Positions 40,399 through 51,900 of a stretch of DNA of 64,000 bases are shown piece by piece (positions within the stretch are counted from its first letter, which is position 1; each line of letters starts with the position of its first letter). A model generated the notes under the pieces. It did no database searches, was not told the DNA's origin, and was given only the letters and a program-made list of their open reading frames with translations. The position numbers were made by a program, and so were the translations under genes. Source of the stretch: a cyanobacterium endosymbiont of Rhopalodia gibberula (GTDB lineage Bacteria; Cyanobacteriota; Cyanobacteriia; Cyanobacteriales; Microcystaceae); NCBI RefSeq assembly GCF_003574135.1, contig NZ_AP018341.1:2455740-2519739 (forward strand), in the 5' to 3' direction.

Positions 40399-40821
40399 GT
40401 GACATAACCTTTTTACAAATAGTTGATTGTTTAGTAAAATTTAGAATAAAATAATTCACAGTTATTGTGCCTAAAAACAATACATAAATAGCTTTACAAG
40501 CTGTTAACATATGAACCGTGGTTACATCTAAACCCCTAAAATAGGACAAGATGAGAGTACATTTACCGTTGGTATTAGTATTGCTACTTATACTTCACCA
40601 AGTGAAACTGTCGACTCGGTCGACCTGCGAACAGATAAACATCCGTATTATTTTGTACTAAAAATCACAAGCATAATCTATGGTTGCCCTTACTTAAAAT
40701 TAAATTAACTAGTTATAGGACAATTAAACCGCTATAAAAAAATTCATGCAAAAAATTGAAAGAAACAATTAGCTTGATTAAAATTAAGATGGTAACTTAT
40801 CTTTATTTTTAATAAATTTTT

Positions 40822-41607
40822 ATGAGAAAAGTTTTCGTAACTTGTCTAATTAGTTTCCTTCTTACCCTTGGAATGAGTCCGGCTCGGACAGTGGAATTAG
40901 ACGAAATTTTGCGTCGAGGTAAACTAATTATTGCCGTTAAAGATAATGTTCGCCCTTTAGGGTTTTCTCCTCAAAAAGGACAGCTTCAAGGATTTGAAAT
41001 TGATGTCGCCCGTCAGTTAGCTGAAGAATTACTCGGTGATCGTCAAGCAGTTATCTTACAACCTGTTACTAATCAAGAACGTCTACAAATGATAATTGAT
41101 GGCAAAGTCGATTTAGTGATTGCTAGGGTGACAGTAACAGCCTCTCGCAACCGTTTAGTTGACTTTAGCCCATATTACTATCTTGATGGGACAGGAATTG
41201 TCGCCAAACAATCCTATCTAAAAGGGTTACAGGGATTAGCTAATGGAAAAATAGCCGTTCTTAGAGCCTCTAGTGCCATATCTGTCATTCGTGAGGAATT
41301 TCCTCAAGCACAACTGGTTGGAGTAAATTCCTATCAAGAAGCCTTAACATTATTAGAAATTGATGCCGCCGATGCCTTTGCTGGGGACAATAGTGTTTTG
41401 GCAGGATGGGTACAAAATTATCCTTCTTATCGTCAGTTTCCTATCCGTCTATCGGCAGAAGCTTTAGGAGTGGTTATGCCCAAAGGTTTACAGTATAGTA
41501 GTTTACGCGATCGTGTTAATCAAGCGATCCTTCGTTGGCAAAAGTCGGGTTGGTTACAAAAACGAGCGGCATTTTGGGGACTTCCCTCGATAGTTAATAG
41601 TAAATAG
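40822..41607 (+). CDS. periplasmic substrate-binding protein (amino-acid ABC type)
   Basis: The 261-residue protein has a signal peptide (MRKVFVTCLISFLLTLGMSP) and a full family-3 solute-binding domain. The blocks are LDEILRRGKLIIAVKDNVRP, LQGFEIDVARQLAEELLG, IIDGKVDLVIARVTVTASRN and RLVDFSPYYYLDGTGIVAK. It would bind a polar amino acid or similar compound in the periplasm. No permease or ATPase gene is beside it, so it is an orphan here and may serve a distant transporter. It is followed by the TPR pseudogene. Confidence 0.9.
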   Translation: MRKVFVTCLISFLLTLGMSPARTVELDEILRRGKLIIAVKDNVRPLGFSPQKGQLQGFEIDVARQLAEELLGDRQAVILQPVTNQERLQMIIDGKVDLVIARVTVTASRNRLVDFSPYYYLDGTGIVAKQSYLKGLQGLANGKIAVLRASSAISVIREEFPQAQLVGVNSYQEALTLLEIDAADAFAGDNSVLAGWVQNYPSYRQFPIRLSAEALGVVMPKGLQYSSLRDRVNQAILRWQKSGWLQKRAAFWGLPSIVNSK

Positions 41608-41659
41608 TTGATAGTTAGTTTGTTCGTTCCAATGTCCATTATCCGTCACGTTAAGTCTT

Positions 41660-42170
41660 ATGAATGAAATTCTTCTAAGAGTTTATTTATCTGGTATGGT
41701 CGCTTTTTTGGCAGGACTAACAATTTTTGTCTTATTTCAGATGGTTAAAACCAGCCATACAGAAAATCGTTTGTCTAAGTATCAAGAGAAGTTGAAAAAA
41801 AAGTGGATATCCTCAAAAGTATTATGAATTAGACAGTCTTTGCTTCGATAAAAATTCATATATCCAGTTCGTTAAACTTTTAGAAAAGACATTGAAAAGC
41901 AAAAAATAAACTAAACCTGAAAACTTAGTAATTCGTAACTATACTCTAAAAAGGCAATTAAACTTTATGAAGGATATACATTAGCTTTTAATAATTTGAC
42001 TAATGCTTATGATAACAAGCAACTGATTAGTCAAACAGTGGAAGCCTACGAATAAACCTTATAATATAAAACCAAAAACAATATAGCAAAGTATCGTTCT
42101 AAGACATTAAAAAAGCGTTTATTTTGGATAAAACTGTTATGAATTACTTGTACTTATCAGATAATATCTT
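41660..42170 (+). pseudogene. membrane-anchored TPR protein pseudogene
   Basis: The 5' end is open for about 55 codons (MNEILLRVYLSGMVAFLAGL, a membrane anchor, then a coiled segment KYQEKLKKKW). It then breaks into TPR-like pieces: KLYEGYTLAFNNLTNAYDNK near 41970, QLISQTVEAYE near 42020 and NNIAKYRSKTLKKRLF near 42080-42120. The NNLxNAY...AxxxYE pattern is a tetratricopeptide repeat. It lies 52 bases after the binding-protein gene, possibly once in the same operon. Confidence 0.72.
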
Positions 42171-43211
42171 TATTTTATCCTCTACAAATAGAATCCTTTC
42201 AAACTAAAGACTTCATAAATTGTCTCAATAAGATCTTCGACAAGAAAAATAATAGCATGATTGACTAAAAATTAATAAATTTGCCAATTATTTTTCCAAT
42301 AATTATTATTAATTTTCTATAAAAATATATATTTAATCATACGTTATTGACGCTTAAATCTAATAAAAAAACTAATATAGTTTTAATTAATTATTGTCAA
42401 TTTATTCATTTTTTTATTACTTCACTTAAAGCGATTTATGCCGAATACACTAAAAACTAAAATAAATTAATATAACTAATTTTTTCTGGAAATAAGCATT
42501 ATATTTAGGTTAAGTTTATCAGTAAAATGCGGACATTATCTTTCTGATTGAACATAATAACTATTTGACTATTTTTATTTGTATTTATAATCTAAAAAGA
42601 TTTATTTTTTAACTAAACATACTAACTTAATCCTATTTTTTTACAAATACTTATACAAGAAGATTGAAATTTTCAATTTTTATAAATACAAAAAGAATTT
42701 TACAAACTCAAGTGAGTTAGCTTTTCCGAATTAAGTGTTATAATTAGTATGGTAAATACTGGTTTAATCAAACTCTACTTTTAAAAAAGTAAAAGTTAGT
42801 TACATAATAAGCTTATCTTCGTAATTAAATTGAAAAGCAGTTTCTAGCCACTCTTTTTAAAAAACTAAATACTCATTATTTGAGTTTTAAAATTTTTCTC
42901 ATCTCCTCTCTTATTTGATATTTTTTTACCAAAATTGAGGACACTCTTTTAATTCTATCAAAATTTTATATTGACTGATACAATGATAGCTAGCTACTTT
43001 TACATTATCAAAATTAATTATCTAAGTAGTAAAATTAAGTAATAGGTTAAATTATATTTTTATTTAATTGCTAATTTTGATTATAAAATTTATTTTTCTT
43101 AATCCTATAATAGAATATTTGCTATTTATTCTTTGTAAGTAAGTGTTTCATCTGTTTATATTCGAAAGAATTTAGACTTATATCAATTTCGTTTATATAG
43201 TTTTACTACAC
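42171..43211. other. low-complexity AT-rich region
   Basis: About 1 kb of A/T runs in which no gene, RNA or repeat was recognised. Confidence 0.45.
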
Positions 43212-43868
43212 CTAATAAAGAGAAACTAGTTTAGTTGAAGTTTTCAGCAATAATCGATAAATAGATTTGCCCTTATTAAGAGAAGCAATTTCTCTTTCTG
43301 TAGCAATATAAAATGGGTTTTTTACTAACCAATTTTCTGAATGTTGTTTCTTAAAATTAGGATGCTCTAAAAACCGTTCTTTCATTTCCTGAGCAACTAT
43401 CTCTATATCAGATTGTAAAAAAACTGTTCCTCCATCAGCTAAATATTGTGCTAACGTATTAACCAATTCTGTCTGTACAATACGTCGTTTTAGGTGACGA
43501 TGTTTAAACCAAGGGTCTGGAAATTGAATTGTCACCCATTGAAGAACATCTGGGTGTAAAGAAGCAAGTAAAGGACTCAAAAATAAGTTAATATTACAGA
43601 AGAAGAAGTGAAGATTTGTCAGTCCTAAGCGATCACGGTATTCATTAGCTTCTGTCACTAACGGTTCTCGAATTTCTATTCCTAAGAAATTTGTTTTTGG
43701 ATACAAAGAAGCCATTTTTAATAAGAACTTTCCCCTTGCACATCCAATATCCAAATGAAGCTGTTGTGCAGAGTTGCCGTAGATACCTTCCCAATGAGGA
43801 AGTGTGATTGGTTGGCGATACTTATCACTAAGTGGATTAACGTGTTGACGAACACGGACTCGTCCCAA
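43212..43868 (-). CDS. trmB: tRNA (guanine-N7-)-methyltransferase
   Basis: TrmB methylates G46 in the variable loop of tRNAs using SAM. The 218-residue product begins MGRVRVRQHVNPLSDKYR, typical of cyanobacterial members. It has the SAM-site HLDIGCARGKFLL at 38-50, FLGIEIREPLV, and the diagnostic QFPDPWFKHRHLKRRIVQ beginning at 115. The start codon is TTG, chosen because GGAGG sits 8 bases before it and because the N-terminus matches homologues. It is divergent from the metallophosphoesterase gene, with about 55 bases between starts. Confidence 0.96.
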   Translation of the reverse strand: MGRVRVRQHVNPLSDKYRQPITLPHWEGIYGNSAQQLHLDIGCARGKFLLKMASLYPKTNFLGIEIREPLVTEANEYRDRLGLTNLHFFFCNINLFLSPLLASLHPDVLQWVTIQFPDPWFKHRHLKRRIVQTELVNTLAQYLADGGTVFLQSDIEIVAQEMKERFLEHPNFKKQHSENWLVKNPFYIATEREIASLNKGKSIYRLLLKTSTKLVSLY

Positions 43869-43924
43869 AATGAATCCCTCCTATACTTTTCTATAAAAAG
43901 AAGACTCTACCATCGTTATAGTAT

Positions 43925-45019
43925 ATGAAATTTCGCTTTGCCATTATCAGTGATACCCATTTAGCAGTTCCCTACACCATAAATCATGACCCTACCCGCT
44001 TTTCTATAGTAGAAATCAGTATTTTAGCTATAGAAAAGGTATTTAGTCATTTAGAACAACTTGATTTGGATTTTCTCTTAATTCCAGGGGATTTAACTCA
44101 GGATGGAGAACCTGACAATCATTCTTGGCTGCAACAACGTTTGGCGATCTTACCGTTTCCAGTATATGTCGTTCCTGGTAACCATGATGTTCCTACCCTG
44201 TATTCAACACAGAACACCATTGGTTTTCGAGAGTTTCCCAATTACTATCGTTCTCATGGTTACAATGATAGTCATCAATGTTACTATACCCATGAAGTTT
44301 TGCCAGGGGTGCAATTGATTGGACTTAATTCCAATCAATTTAATGGAGAGGGGAAACAATTAGGTTGTTTAGATGAAAAACAATTAACCTGGTTAGAAAA
44401 ATTACTTCCTCAACTTAAAGACCAGTTAATTTTGGTAATGATTCATCATAATGTTGTTGAACATTTACCAAAACAGGCAAATCATCCTCTAGGTAAACGC
44501 TATATGTTGGATAATGCCTCTTTGTTATTAGACCTCTTAGAAAATGCAAGTTGTCAGCTTATTTTTACCGGTCATTTGCACGTTCAGGATATCGCTTATC
44601 ATAATAATATTTACGAAATTACGACGGGTTCTTTGGTTAGTTATCCCCATCCCTATCGGATTATAGAAGTTGAACGAACATATCAAAGAAGTATTAATCT
44701 TAATATTAAATCCTATCGAGTCGACAAAGTCACTGGTTGGGAGAATTTAACCAGAATGTCTCGTCAGCTACTTGGAGAACGCTCTTTTCCTTTCATGATC
44801 AAATTATTGATTTCTTCACCCTTTGAAATATCTATGAAAGAAGCTGAAAAATTAGTTCCTTATTTAAAATATTTCTGGGCTGATATTGCTGAAGGAGATC
44901 ACTTATTTGATTTTCCTGAATTTCCTACAGAGATTCGCAATTATTTCCAAAAATTTGGAGCAGTTAAATCTGATGGAACCTCTGCCTTAATCGATAATTA
45001 CGCACACCTCAAACTATAA
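43925..45019 (+). CDS. calcineurin-like metallophosphoesterase (CpdA-like)
   Basis: The 364-residue protein has all the metal-site motifs in order: ISDTHL (8-13), GDLTQDG (55-61), PGNHD (84-88), IHHN (173-176) and GHLH (216-219). These place it with cyclic-nucleotide phosphodiesterase-like class III enzymes (CpdA/IcpT type). The C-terminal 130 residues are an extra domain of unknown role. It may control cAMP or act on other phosphodiesters; the substrate is unproven. It is intact. Confidence 0.88.
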   Translation: MKFRFAIISDTHLAVPYTINHDPTRFSIVEISILAIEKVFSHLEQLDLDFLLIPGDLTQDGEPDNHSWLQQRLAILPFPVYVVPGNHDVPTLYSTQNTIGFREFPNYYRSHGYNDSHQCYYTHEVLPGVQLIGLNSNQFNGEGKQLGCLDEKQLTWLEKLLPQLKDQLILVMIHHNVVEHLPKQANHPLGKRYMLDNASLLLDLLENASCQLIFTGHLHVQDIAYHNNIYEITTGSLVSYPHPYRIIEVERTYQRSINLNIKSYRVDKVTGWENLTRMSRQLLGERSFPFMIKLLISSPFEISMKEAEKLVPYLKYFWADIAEGDHLFDFPEFPTEIRNYFQKFGAVKSDGTSALIDNYAHLKL

Positions 45020-45233
45020 AGAAACAAATGATTTTTAATTAGGTAATCGTAATGCATCAACAGAAAGACTATTCTCAATTTTGATTGAGATCAAGATTTG
45101 AAACGACTTGCAATGGTAGAATGAACAATTAAAATAGTGCAAACACAACTTTTGATTATCGTCATCTGAAAAAAATAAATTGTTAGCTCACCTTTCAGTC
45201 TAATTTTAGCAACTTGCAACTACTTAGTCCTTA

Positions 45234-46883
45234 TTGTATAGAATCGCCTTAAACGTGACTACCCAAACACCTGATATAAACCAACCCACAGAGACTTTGT
45301 TAGCAAAGCCTGTCGAAGAAAACATAAATCGCCAAATTATAGTTATTCTGGACTTTGGTTCCCAATATTCAGAATTAATTGCTCGTCGTATTCGTGAAAC
45401 AGAAGTTTACTCAGAAGTTCTATCTTATCGAACTACAGTTGAACAGATAAGTCAGCTAAATCCCCAAGGAATTATTCTTTCGGGAGGTCCTAATTCTGTC
45501 TATGATAACCGCGCTCCTGAATGTGATCCCGAAGTCTTTCATCTAGGTATCCCTATCCTAGGGGTTTGCTATGGAATGCAACTTATGGTTCAAAAATTAG
45601 GAGGACAAGTAGAAAGGGCAAAAAAGGGCGAATATGGCAAAGCATCCCTACGTATCGATGATCCCACGGATTTACTCACCAACGTTGAAGAAGGTACAAC
45701 CATGTGGATGAGTCATAGTGACTCCTGTACTAAACTCCCCGAAGGCTTTGAAATTTTAGCCCACACCGATAATACTCCTTGTGCTGCGATCGCCGATCAT
45801 CAAAAGAAACTTTTCGGGGTTCAATTTCACCCAGAAGTTGTTCATTCCGTGGGGGGGATTGCCCTAATTCGCAACTTTGTCTATCATATTTGTCGATGTG
45901 AACCGACTTGGACAACCGAAGCTTTTATTGACGAATCTATTCGAGAGATTCGTGCTAAGGTCAAAGATAAGCGAGTTTTATTAGCTCTCTCTGGTGGTGT
46001 AGATTCTTCTACCTTAGCTTTTCTTCTCCATCGTGCCATCGGAGATCAGCTAACTTGTATGTTCATTGATCAAGGGTTTATGCGAAAAGGAGAACCCGAA
46101 AGATTAGTAGACATCTTTAATAAAGAGTTTCATATTAGTGTTGAGTATGTAAATGCCAGAGAACGATTTTTGGTACAACTTAGAGATGTCACTGATCCCG
46201 AAACCAAACGACGTCTTATTGGACACGAATTTATTCAAGTTTTCGAAGAAGAGTCAAATCGTCTAGGACCTTTTGATTATCTAGCTCAAGGAACTCTCTA
46301 TCCTGATGTGATTGAATCTGCTGACAGTAATGTTGATCCGAAAACGGGAGAACGGGTAGCTGTAAAAATTAAAAGCCATCACAATGTAGGAGGACTTCCC
46401 AAAAATCTCCGCTTTAAATTGGTAGAACCTCTGCGGAAACTCTTTAAAGATGAAGTTCGCAAACTTGGCCGGGTGATAGGCTTACCTGAAGAAATTGTCC
46501 GTCGTCATCCCTTTCCTGGCCCTGGGTTGGCTATTCGTATCCTGGGGGAAGTTACTTCTGAACGTCTTAATTTAATGCGAGATGCAGATTTCATCGTGCG
46601 TGATGAAATTACTAAAAATGGAATGTATCATGAGTTGTGGCAAGCATTTGCTGTACTTTTACCGGTACGAAGTGTGGGGGTAATGGGAGATCAACGCACC
46701 TATGCACATCCTATTGTTTTACGGTTGATTACCAGTGAAGACGGGATGACCGCTGATTGGGCTAGGGTTCCCTACGACCTACTTGAAAGTATCTCAAACC
46801 GCATTGTGAATGAAGTTAAAGGGGTTAATCGTGTCGTTTATGACATTACTTCTAAACCCCCTGGAACCATTGAATGGGAGTAA
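45234..46883 (+). CDS. guaA: GMP synthase (glutamine-hydrolysing)
   Basis: GuaA turns XMP into GMP with ATP and glutamine. The class I glutamine amidotransferase half has the nucleophile in ILGVCYGMQ (C112 of the longest frame) and H199/E201 in GVQFHPEV. The ATP-pyrophosphatase half has the SGGVDSS loop at 253-259, and the C-terminal dimerisation domain ends [13 protein letters not shown], the family terminus. The longest frame starts at a TTG (45234); a GTG at 45255 ([10 protein letters not shown]) fits homologues better. The 3' end overlaps the remnant that follows by 10 bases. Confidence 0.96.
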   Translation: MYRIALNVTTQTPDINQPTETLLAKPVEENINRQIIVILDFGSQYSELIARRIRETEVYSEVLSYRTTVEQISQLNPQGIILSGGPNSVYDNRAPECDPEVFHLGIPILGVCYGMQLMVQKLGGQVERAKKGEYGKASLRIDDPTDLLTNVEEGTTMWMSHSDSCTKLPEGFEILAHTDNTPCAAIADHQKKLFGVQFHPEVVHSVGGIALIRNFVYHICRCEPTWTTEAFIDESIREIRAKVKDKRVLLALSGGVDSSTLAFLLHRAIGDQLTCMFIDQGFMRKGEPERLVDIFNKEFHISVEYVNARERFLVQLRDVTDPETKRRLIGHEFIQVFEEESNRLGPFDYLAQGTLYPDVIESADSNVDPKTGERVAVKIKSHHNVGGLPKNLRFKLVEPLRKLFKDEVRKLGRVIGLPEEIVRRHPFPGPGLAIRILGEVTSERLNLMRDADFIVRDEITKNGMYHELWQAFAVLLPVRSVGVMGDQRTYAHPIVLRLITSEDGMTADWARVPYDLLESISNRIVNEVKGVNRVVYDITSKPPGTIEWE

Positions 46884-46885
46884 AA

Positions 46886-48165
46886 TGCTATGTGAAGACA
46901 AAGGGTAAACTTCCTTTCACCCCTCCCCCACTCTCTAAAAGACCTATTGGTAATCTCAGAAAAGTTTTGTCGTTCAACTTCTTTATGAGACCTATTCCTT
47001 TCTTACTAAACTCTTATTATATTAAGATGAACCGCCACCTGAATATAATTGACTATGAAGTTATGCTGCGACTTACAAGTTTAGGACCGGAACAAAATCT
47101 TCTAGACAAGACATTTGTATCTTACGATGCAGGGTGTGGAACAGGGGCAAGAATAAGGTATTTAATTATGCTGACCTCCGATACTGACATTGTGGGAATT
47201 GATTTGAGTAAAAAAGCCTTAGAAATTGCCCAGGAACGTTGTTAAAAGTCAGGAGTTGCTGCTAAAGTTGCTGCTAAAAACAAAGTATCCATTAATTTTA
47301 ACCATATAAAACTAAAAAATGCCGTCTAATTACTAGGAGAATTTAAATTAATTAATTGTGTGGGTGACTTTAGCATTTACTTGATTCCATCACTAAAATT
47401 CAAGCACTATCTCAAGGAACTGGACCCAGGAGGAATCTTTCATATTTTTGTTTATACAGAATTGGAACATTGGAAAATTAAATTGATACAATGGGCGATT
47501 GCTCTCCTTCAAGGAAACAAACAAAAAAACTACAAGAATAAGATTTTTGTAGTCTAAAAACTTTTTAAGTTAATACCATAAAATAACTGAATTATTAAGT
47601 AATAAAAAAGACGATGATTATAAGAAAACCAACAGGTTAGGTTTGTTGTTAAGATATATATTCATACACAATAAATAGATTATGATACTGATATTTTGTT
47701 CTAATTAACTAAAGTATTTAGCTTAAATTTTATTAGGTTTTCTAATCTTAGATATTAGGGATTATACAAGTTAATTAAGAATACTGAAAAGTTAAAAAAT
47801 GGCCAAATAATTTAAGTAATCGCCAACAATATTGATTAGCATAATTACTTGCTCCATAGAATATTACCCATTACATATTTTTCTTAGGAAGGCTATCATT
47901 AATAAAATAAAAATGGATTGGAAAAAGAATAAGTTACTATTAACCATAGTTCCTTAACTTCATCTGTATCTCTATGGTTGGCCTCTTCAGAGTTTACTCA
48001 ATTATGATTATTAGTTCGTCAATTTAACAGGTCTAGAATACTATTCCCTGTAAGAGGGAAATGAAAAGACAACCGTTAAAGAACTATTAATGAATATTTC
48101 TTTGGACTTAAGAGCAGTCAGGTTATTACAAAAATGGGGATCACTTATCAAAAATTACTAGTGAT
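46886..48165 (+). pseudogene. SAM-dependent methyltransferase pseudogene, about full length
   Basis: A class I methyltransferase is readable almost end to end, in pieces. DAGCGTGARIRYLIMLTSDT (SAM site, 47128 on) is followed by DIVGIDLSKKALEIAQERC and a stop, then KSGVAAKVAAKNKVSINFNH, LLGEFKLINCVGDFSIYL, KELDPGGIFHIFVYTELEHW and a run ending GNKQKNYKNKIF. Further on, in other frames, are NRQQY and THYIFFLGRLSL near 47830-47890, MDWKKNKLLLTIVP near 47912 and VKELLMNISLDLRAVRLLQK near 48080. It decayed in place after guaA. Confidence 0.85.
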
Positions 48166-48185
48166 TGTTGATAAGTGATGAAATC

Positions 48186-48824
48186 TTAAACTAACATTCC
48201 CTTAGAACTGGGAACAGCATGGGAACGACGGAGATCAATTTCTAAAGCCATTCGCATTGATCGCGCAAATGCTTTAAAAGTTGCCTCGATAATATGGTGA
48301 GAATTAATACCATCTAATTGACGAATATGTAGAGTTATTTGGCTATGATTAACCAATGCTACAAAAAATTCACGGACTAGTTGAGTATCATAGGTCCCTA
48401 CTCGTTGGGTGAGAATTTCTAACCCATAATTTAAATGAGGTCGTCCCGAAAAATCTAAAGCTACTTGAATTAACGCTTCATCTAAAGGGGCGATAAAATG
48501 TCCAAAACGAGTTATTCCTTTGCGATCGCCTAATGCTTCAGCTAATGCTTGACCGAGGGTAATACCCACATCTTCATTAGTGTGGTGATCATCAATTCCT
48601 AAATCTCCTGTAGCCTTTACCTCTAAATCAATTAACCCATGAGAAGCAATTTGATTAATCATATGGTCTAGAAAAGGAATTCCCGTTGCTGCATGGCAAA
48701 TTCCCTGACCATCCAAATTTAGGGACACTATCACATCAGTTTCCTTGGTGGTGCGTCTGACGAAAGCACTCCGAGTCGAGAAAGGAATAGAAATGGGAGA
48801 TTGAGGGGAAGATTGGGGCTGCAT
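48186..48824 (-). CDS. hisB: imidazoleglycerol-phosphate dehydratase
   Basis: HisB removes water from imidazole-glycerol phosphate in histidine synthesis, using two manganese ions. The 212-residue product has the metal-binding repeats [20 protein letters not shown] (48-67) and [17 protein letters not shown] (78-94), the second-half counterparts SGRPHLNYG and [20 protein letters not shown], and the usual ending. Length is normal for the single-domain bacterial form. It is isolated from other his genes, as is common in cyanobacteria. Confidence 0.97.
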   Translation of the reverse strand: MQPQSSPQSPISIPFSTRSAFVRRTTKETDVIVSLNLDGQGICHAATGIPFLDHMINQIASHGLIDLEVKATGDLGIDDHHTNEDVGITLGQALAEALGDRKGITRFGHFIAPLDEALIQVALDFSGRPHLNYGLEILTQRVGTYDTQLVREFFVALVNHSQITLHIRQLDGINSHHIIEATFKAFARSMRMALEIDLRRSHAVPSSKGMLV

Positions 48825-49042
48825 AGATTCAAGTTAACAGTTTGATTTTATTGTTTTAGGATATCAATTCTAAGGGAATGTGGGATACTTTCCACCTGCC
48901 GATGCGTCTGGCTAGTGAAAGACAGTCAAAGATTATGGTAGAATTGTCGCGATTTGTAACATGTTAGCCTAGATATTCTAGAGCAAGTTTTTATAAAAAC
49001 TCCCGACTTCTACTTAATTAAACCCTAAATTAAAGATTTATT

Positions 49043-49573
49043 ATGAAGCTATTAGATTCTAAAGGACGTTTATTCGCTAAAGTTAGTATTTTGGATCTTG
49101 GTGCGGCCTTGATTATTTTCCTGGTGATTATAGGTATTTTTATCGTTCCTGGAAAATCAGGGGTAAGTACCATCGCGCAAGCATCAAAGAAACCTATCGA
49201 AGTTGATGTTATTGTTCGAGGTTTAGGCATACGCAATCCTGAGTCGTTGATACAGCAATTTGAAAATGAAAAAAAAACTAATATTGTTATTCGTAATCAA
49301 CCAGCAGGAGAAGTTTATGTTAAGGATATTCAGCCTCTTCCACGTACAACAGTAGTTCCTCAACCTGATGGATCTGTTAAAGCACTTCCCGATCCTAGAC
49401 CAGAAGTCGTATTTTTTAAAGATATGATTTTAACCTTAGGAGGAGAAGCTCAAATTACGAACACAGGAGCAGTGTTAGGGAATCAAAAGGTTAAAATTGG
49501 TACGTTAATTGAGTTAGAAGGAAAAGATTATAATTTCAACACTAGTACCATTGATGTACGGATTCTCAATTAA
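49043..49573 (+). CDS. DUF4330 family membrane-anchored protein
   Basis: The 176-residue protein begins MKLLDSKGRLFAKVSILDLG with one N-terminal membrane segment (AALIIFLVIIGIFIV) and a periplasmic part. The soluble portion includes VDVIVRGLGIRNPESLI, NQPAGEVYVKDIQPLPRTTV and a C-terminal KVKIGTLIELEGKDYNFNT. This is the pattern of DUF4330, widespread in cyanobacteria with no known function. It is similar in layout to bacterial membrane-fusion or mammalian-cell-entry-like proteins, which is only a structural guess. Confidence 0.85.
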   Translation: MKLLDSKGRLFAKVSILDLGAALIIFLVIIGIFIVPGKSGVSTIAQASKKPIEVDVIVRGLGIRNPESLIQQFENEKKTNIVIRNQPAGEVYVKDIQPLPRTTVVPQPDGSVKALPDPRPEVVFFKDMILTLGGEAQITNTGAVLGNQKVKIGTLIELEGKDYNFNTSTIDVRILN

Positions 49574-50575
49574 AACAGTTCACTGGCTACAGCCGAGTGG
49601 ATCTTATAAACATCGCTACTTTTAATTTTTGACTCAACGAATCCACTTAAATTATATACTTGACAGTATGTAATTGTTTCTTATTTGTCCGTGGTGTTTT
49701 TTATTTACTTTGGGAAAGAATTTTTTGTCAAAAAAATAGAATACTTTCCAATTTTTTTGTGATTTGCTATTATAAATATAATACAAGGTGTGATCTCATA
49801 GGGGAGATTATATTATGCACTATATTTTACACTTAAATTGATTAGCATCGAGAATAAACGGCAAGAGTTCGTGATCACAAATCATTCGGGGTTGTCAGTT
49901 GTCATCGCAATTCATAACTATTTCGGACATTTGCAGTTTTATTAAAAAATAACCAGTGGTTATTTTTTCAATGGCACAGAATTTGACAGTGACGAGTTCA
50001 AAGTTAAGAAATTATAAGAAAAAATCCACAATATTGATGATAAATAGTCTTTTTTCATGTTCTTGAAACTCTATTTCTACCGTTGACACAATATTAAATA
50101 CTAAAAAAATAATTGCCAGACTTAGTAAAAATCTAACTAAATAGTAAGTTAAAGTTTCAATAAGAATCTATGCGAAGTCATTAGGTCACAATTCACTTAG
50201 AGATTATTCATAAGACAAACTTTTTCTTAACTTTCATGTTGACTCTCAATTCGACGTTTATTTTTTAAGTTAAGGTTAAAATCATGTCGAATCTAGTGAA
50301 AACTATTCGACATGATTTTAACCGGAAACAACCTATTTCCCTGGTGAGATGATTTTTAATTCTGGAGACAAAGACTATATTTATGTATGGTGTTATTGAA
50401 GATGAGAAAATCATCGAAATAATTCACAAAGTGTGCGATAACTTTATTTTTTACCTCAAAATTTTTTCGCTCTAATCCTAATGCCTTATATCTAAAACTA
50501 TATCTGAATTTAAAGCCGATTTTCAACTCGTGAAATCATTATACCCTAAATAATTTTTCTAGATTTAGTTTGAAA
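49574..50575. other. decayed interval between convergent genes
   Basis: A forward stretch near 49870-49930 reads FVITNHSGLSVVIAIHNYF and may be a gene remnant of unknown type. The inverted repeat at 50274-50323 lies here. No intact gene. Confidence 0.35.
50274..50323. terminator. perfect 19-bp inverted repeat, 12-nt loop
   Basis: GGTTAAAATCATGTCGAAT at 50274-50292 pairs exactly with ATTCGACATGATTTTAACC at 50305-50323. It lies between the convergent DUF4330 and DUF4079 genes, so it may terminate transcription from one or both sides. Confidence 0.65.
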
Positions 50576-51244
50576 TTATCCTCCGAGTTTATATCTACCA
50601 ATTTCTAATAAATCTCTAATCCCTGTTATACCTTGTGCCATAAATAATAACAAAGCAAGACAATTTAAAATAATGTGAACACTGCGCCAACGATTAGAGC
50701 AATCTTGATAAATATTTTCAATAATAGCCAAAGAAAAAATCATCAGCAAAGCAGCTAAAATACCAAAATAGAAATGAGACATGTACCATTGATTATCTCG
50801 ACGGAATACCCCATCTTGAAATCCTAAAATCACTAGTCCTATTCCAGTTAAAGTTGCAAAAACTCCTCGCCAGTGCTTATGTCGTGTTTTCTGAAGAATT
50901 ACCAAAGCAGCAATGGTAACTACAAACATTATTAAAATAAAAATAAAGAGAAATAAATTATTTGACCAAAGTCGATTATCAATAATGTTTTTCTCAATGG
51001 GATATGCTAATCCTAACAAGCTAACTATAACTACCGAACCTGATAACAAACGTCCCATCAAAACATGCTCTCGTCCAACTACTAAAAAAATTTTACTTTT
51101 TTTTTTGTTTAGATTCTTATTTAAAGTTTGTAAACGTCTTTGACGGGTTTGTACAGCTAAATAAGACACAATACCAATTAAGGGAAAGATAAAAATAACA
51201 GCAATTGCTGGATGAATAATCAGGAGAAAATCAACTGGCTTCAT
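50576..51244 (-). CDS. DUF4079 family integral membrane protein
   Basis: The 222-residue protein has about six membrane helices. It starts MKPVDFLLIIHPAIAVIFIF, where the histidine at 11 is a conserved candidate heme or metal ligand. GREHVLMGRLLSGSVVIVSL and WRGVFATLTGIGLVILGFQD carry further histidine and arginine positions, and it ends MAQGITGIRDLLEIG. This matches DUF4079, a cyanobacterial family resembling cytochrome b561-like folds. Function is unknown. Confidence 0.83.
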   Translation of the reverse strand: MKPVDFLLIIHPAIAVIFIFPLIGIVSYLAVQTRQRRLQTLNKNLNKKKSKIFLVVGREHVLMGRLLSGSVVIVSLLGLAYPIEKNIIDNRLWSNNLFLFIFILIMFVVTIAALVILQKTRHKHWRGVFATLTGIGLVILGFQDGVFRRDNQWYMSHFYFGILAALLMIFSLAIIENIYQDCSNRWRSVHIILNCLALLLFMAQGITGIRDLLEIGRYKLGG

Positions 51245-51369
51245 AACTTCCTAGAGAAATAATTTGGGTGCACTATAATAATGGATATTCGATATATTAA
51301 TCTATTCTTACTCTCCCAATTCTAGTACTTAATACTTAAAATTAAATGAGATAATTGAAGTTAAGAATA

Positions 51370-51900
51370 TTAATCATAGAACCAGGATAGAAACTATTCT
51401 TGTTATTATCCCTGTTTGGAATGGAGAAGTTACTATAATTGATAGTATTTCCTTTCTACATAGTTTAGGGTCAAAGAACATTCGGATTGTAGCAAATGGT
51501 AATAGTAGTCACAGTTCAATTATCACTAAACGAGTATGGAATGAAGTTGTTTTTAAAGCCATATCTGGCTATGGAAAAGAGTATTAGACAGGTTTACACA
51601 ATTTACCCATAGTATTTTAGCCAGAACGAGATAACTATGATCTTATTTTTGGTACTAGAACTTTTATATAGAAGAGTTCCTAATACAAAGATTCGGAAGT
51701 TAACTTGTCAGTTTTTCTATCCAATTAAGATGAGATTATACTTATTCTTATTTAGGTCTTTTGTGCCTAATCTACCGTTTTTATTTAAAAGCCTTTTAAA
51801 TAAACTATTGTTTCTTCCCATGTATCCGGAGGATGGTGTCTGGTGAGATCCTAGGGAAGGATGCCTACAAACTCTAGAAATTCAGTAGTTGAACACAAAA
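51370..51900 (+). pseudogene. glycosyltransferase family 2 pseudogene
   Basis: Forward pieces read TILVIIPVWNGEVTIIDSIS (nucleotide-sugar site), then IRIVANGNSSHSSI where the family has VVDGNSxDxS. YGKEY and a stop follow, then a segment DYDLIFGTRTFI where the family has DxVxGxRF, and later IRKLTCQFFYPIKMR. The order matches dolichyl-phosphate mannosyltransferase-like GT2 enzymes. Stops and a frameshift inactivate it. Confidence 0.7.

Larger units (their letters stand above)
39717..40821. other. AT-rich region with repeats
   Basis: It holds the inverted repeat at 40000-40045 and a short tandem repeat near 40359-40398. A forward fragment near 40500-40640 (text like VGISIATYTSPSETVDS, broken) might be a gene remnant. 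No intact gene. Confidence 0.35.
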
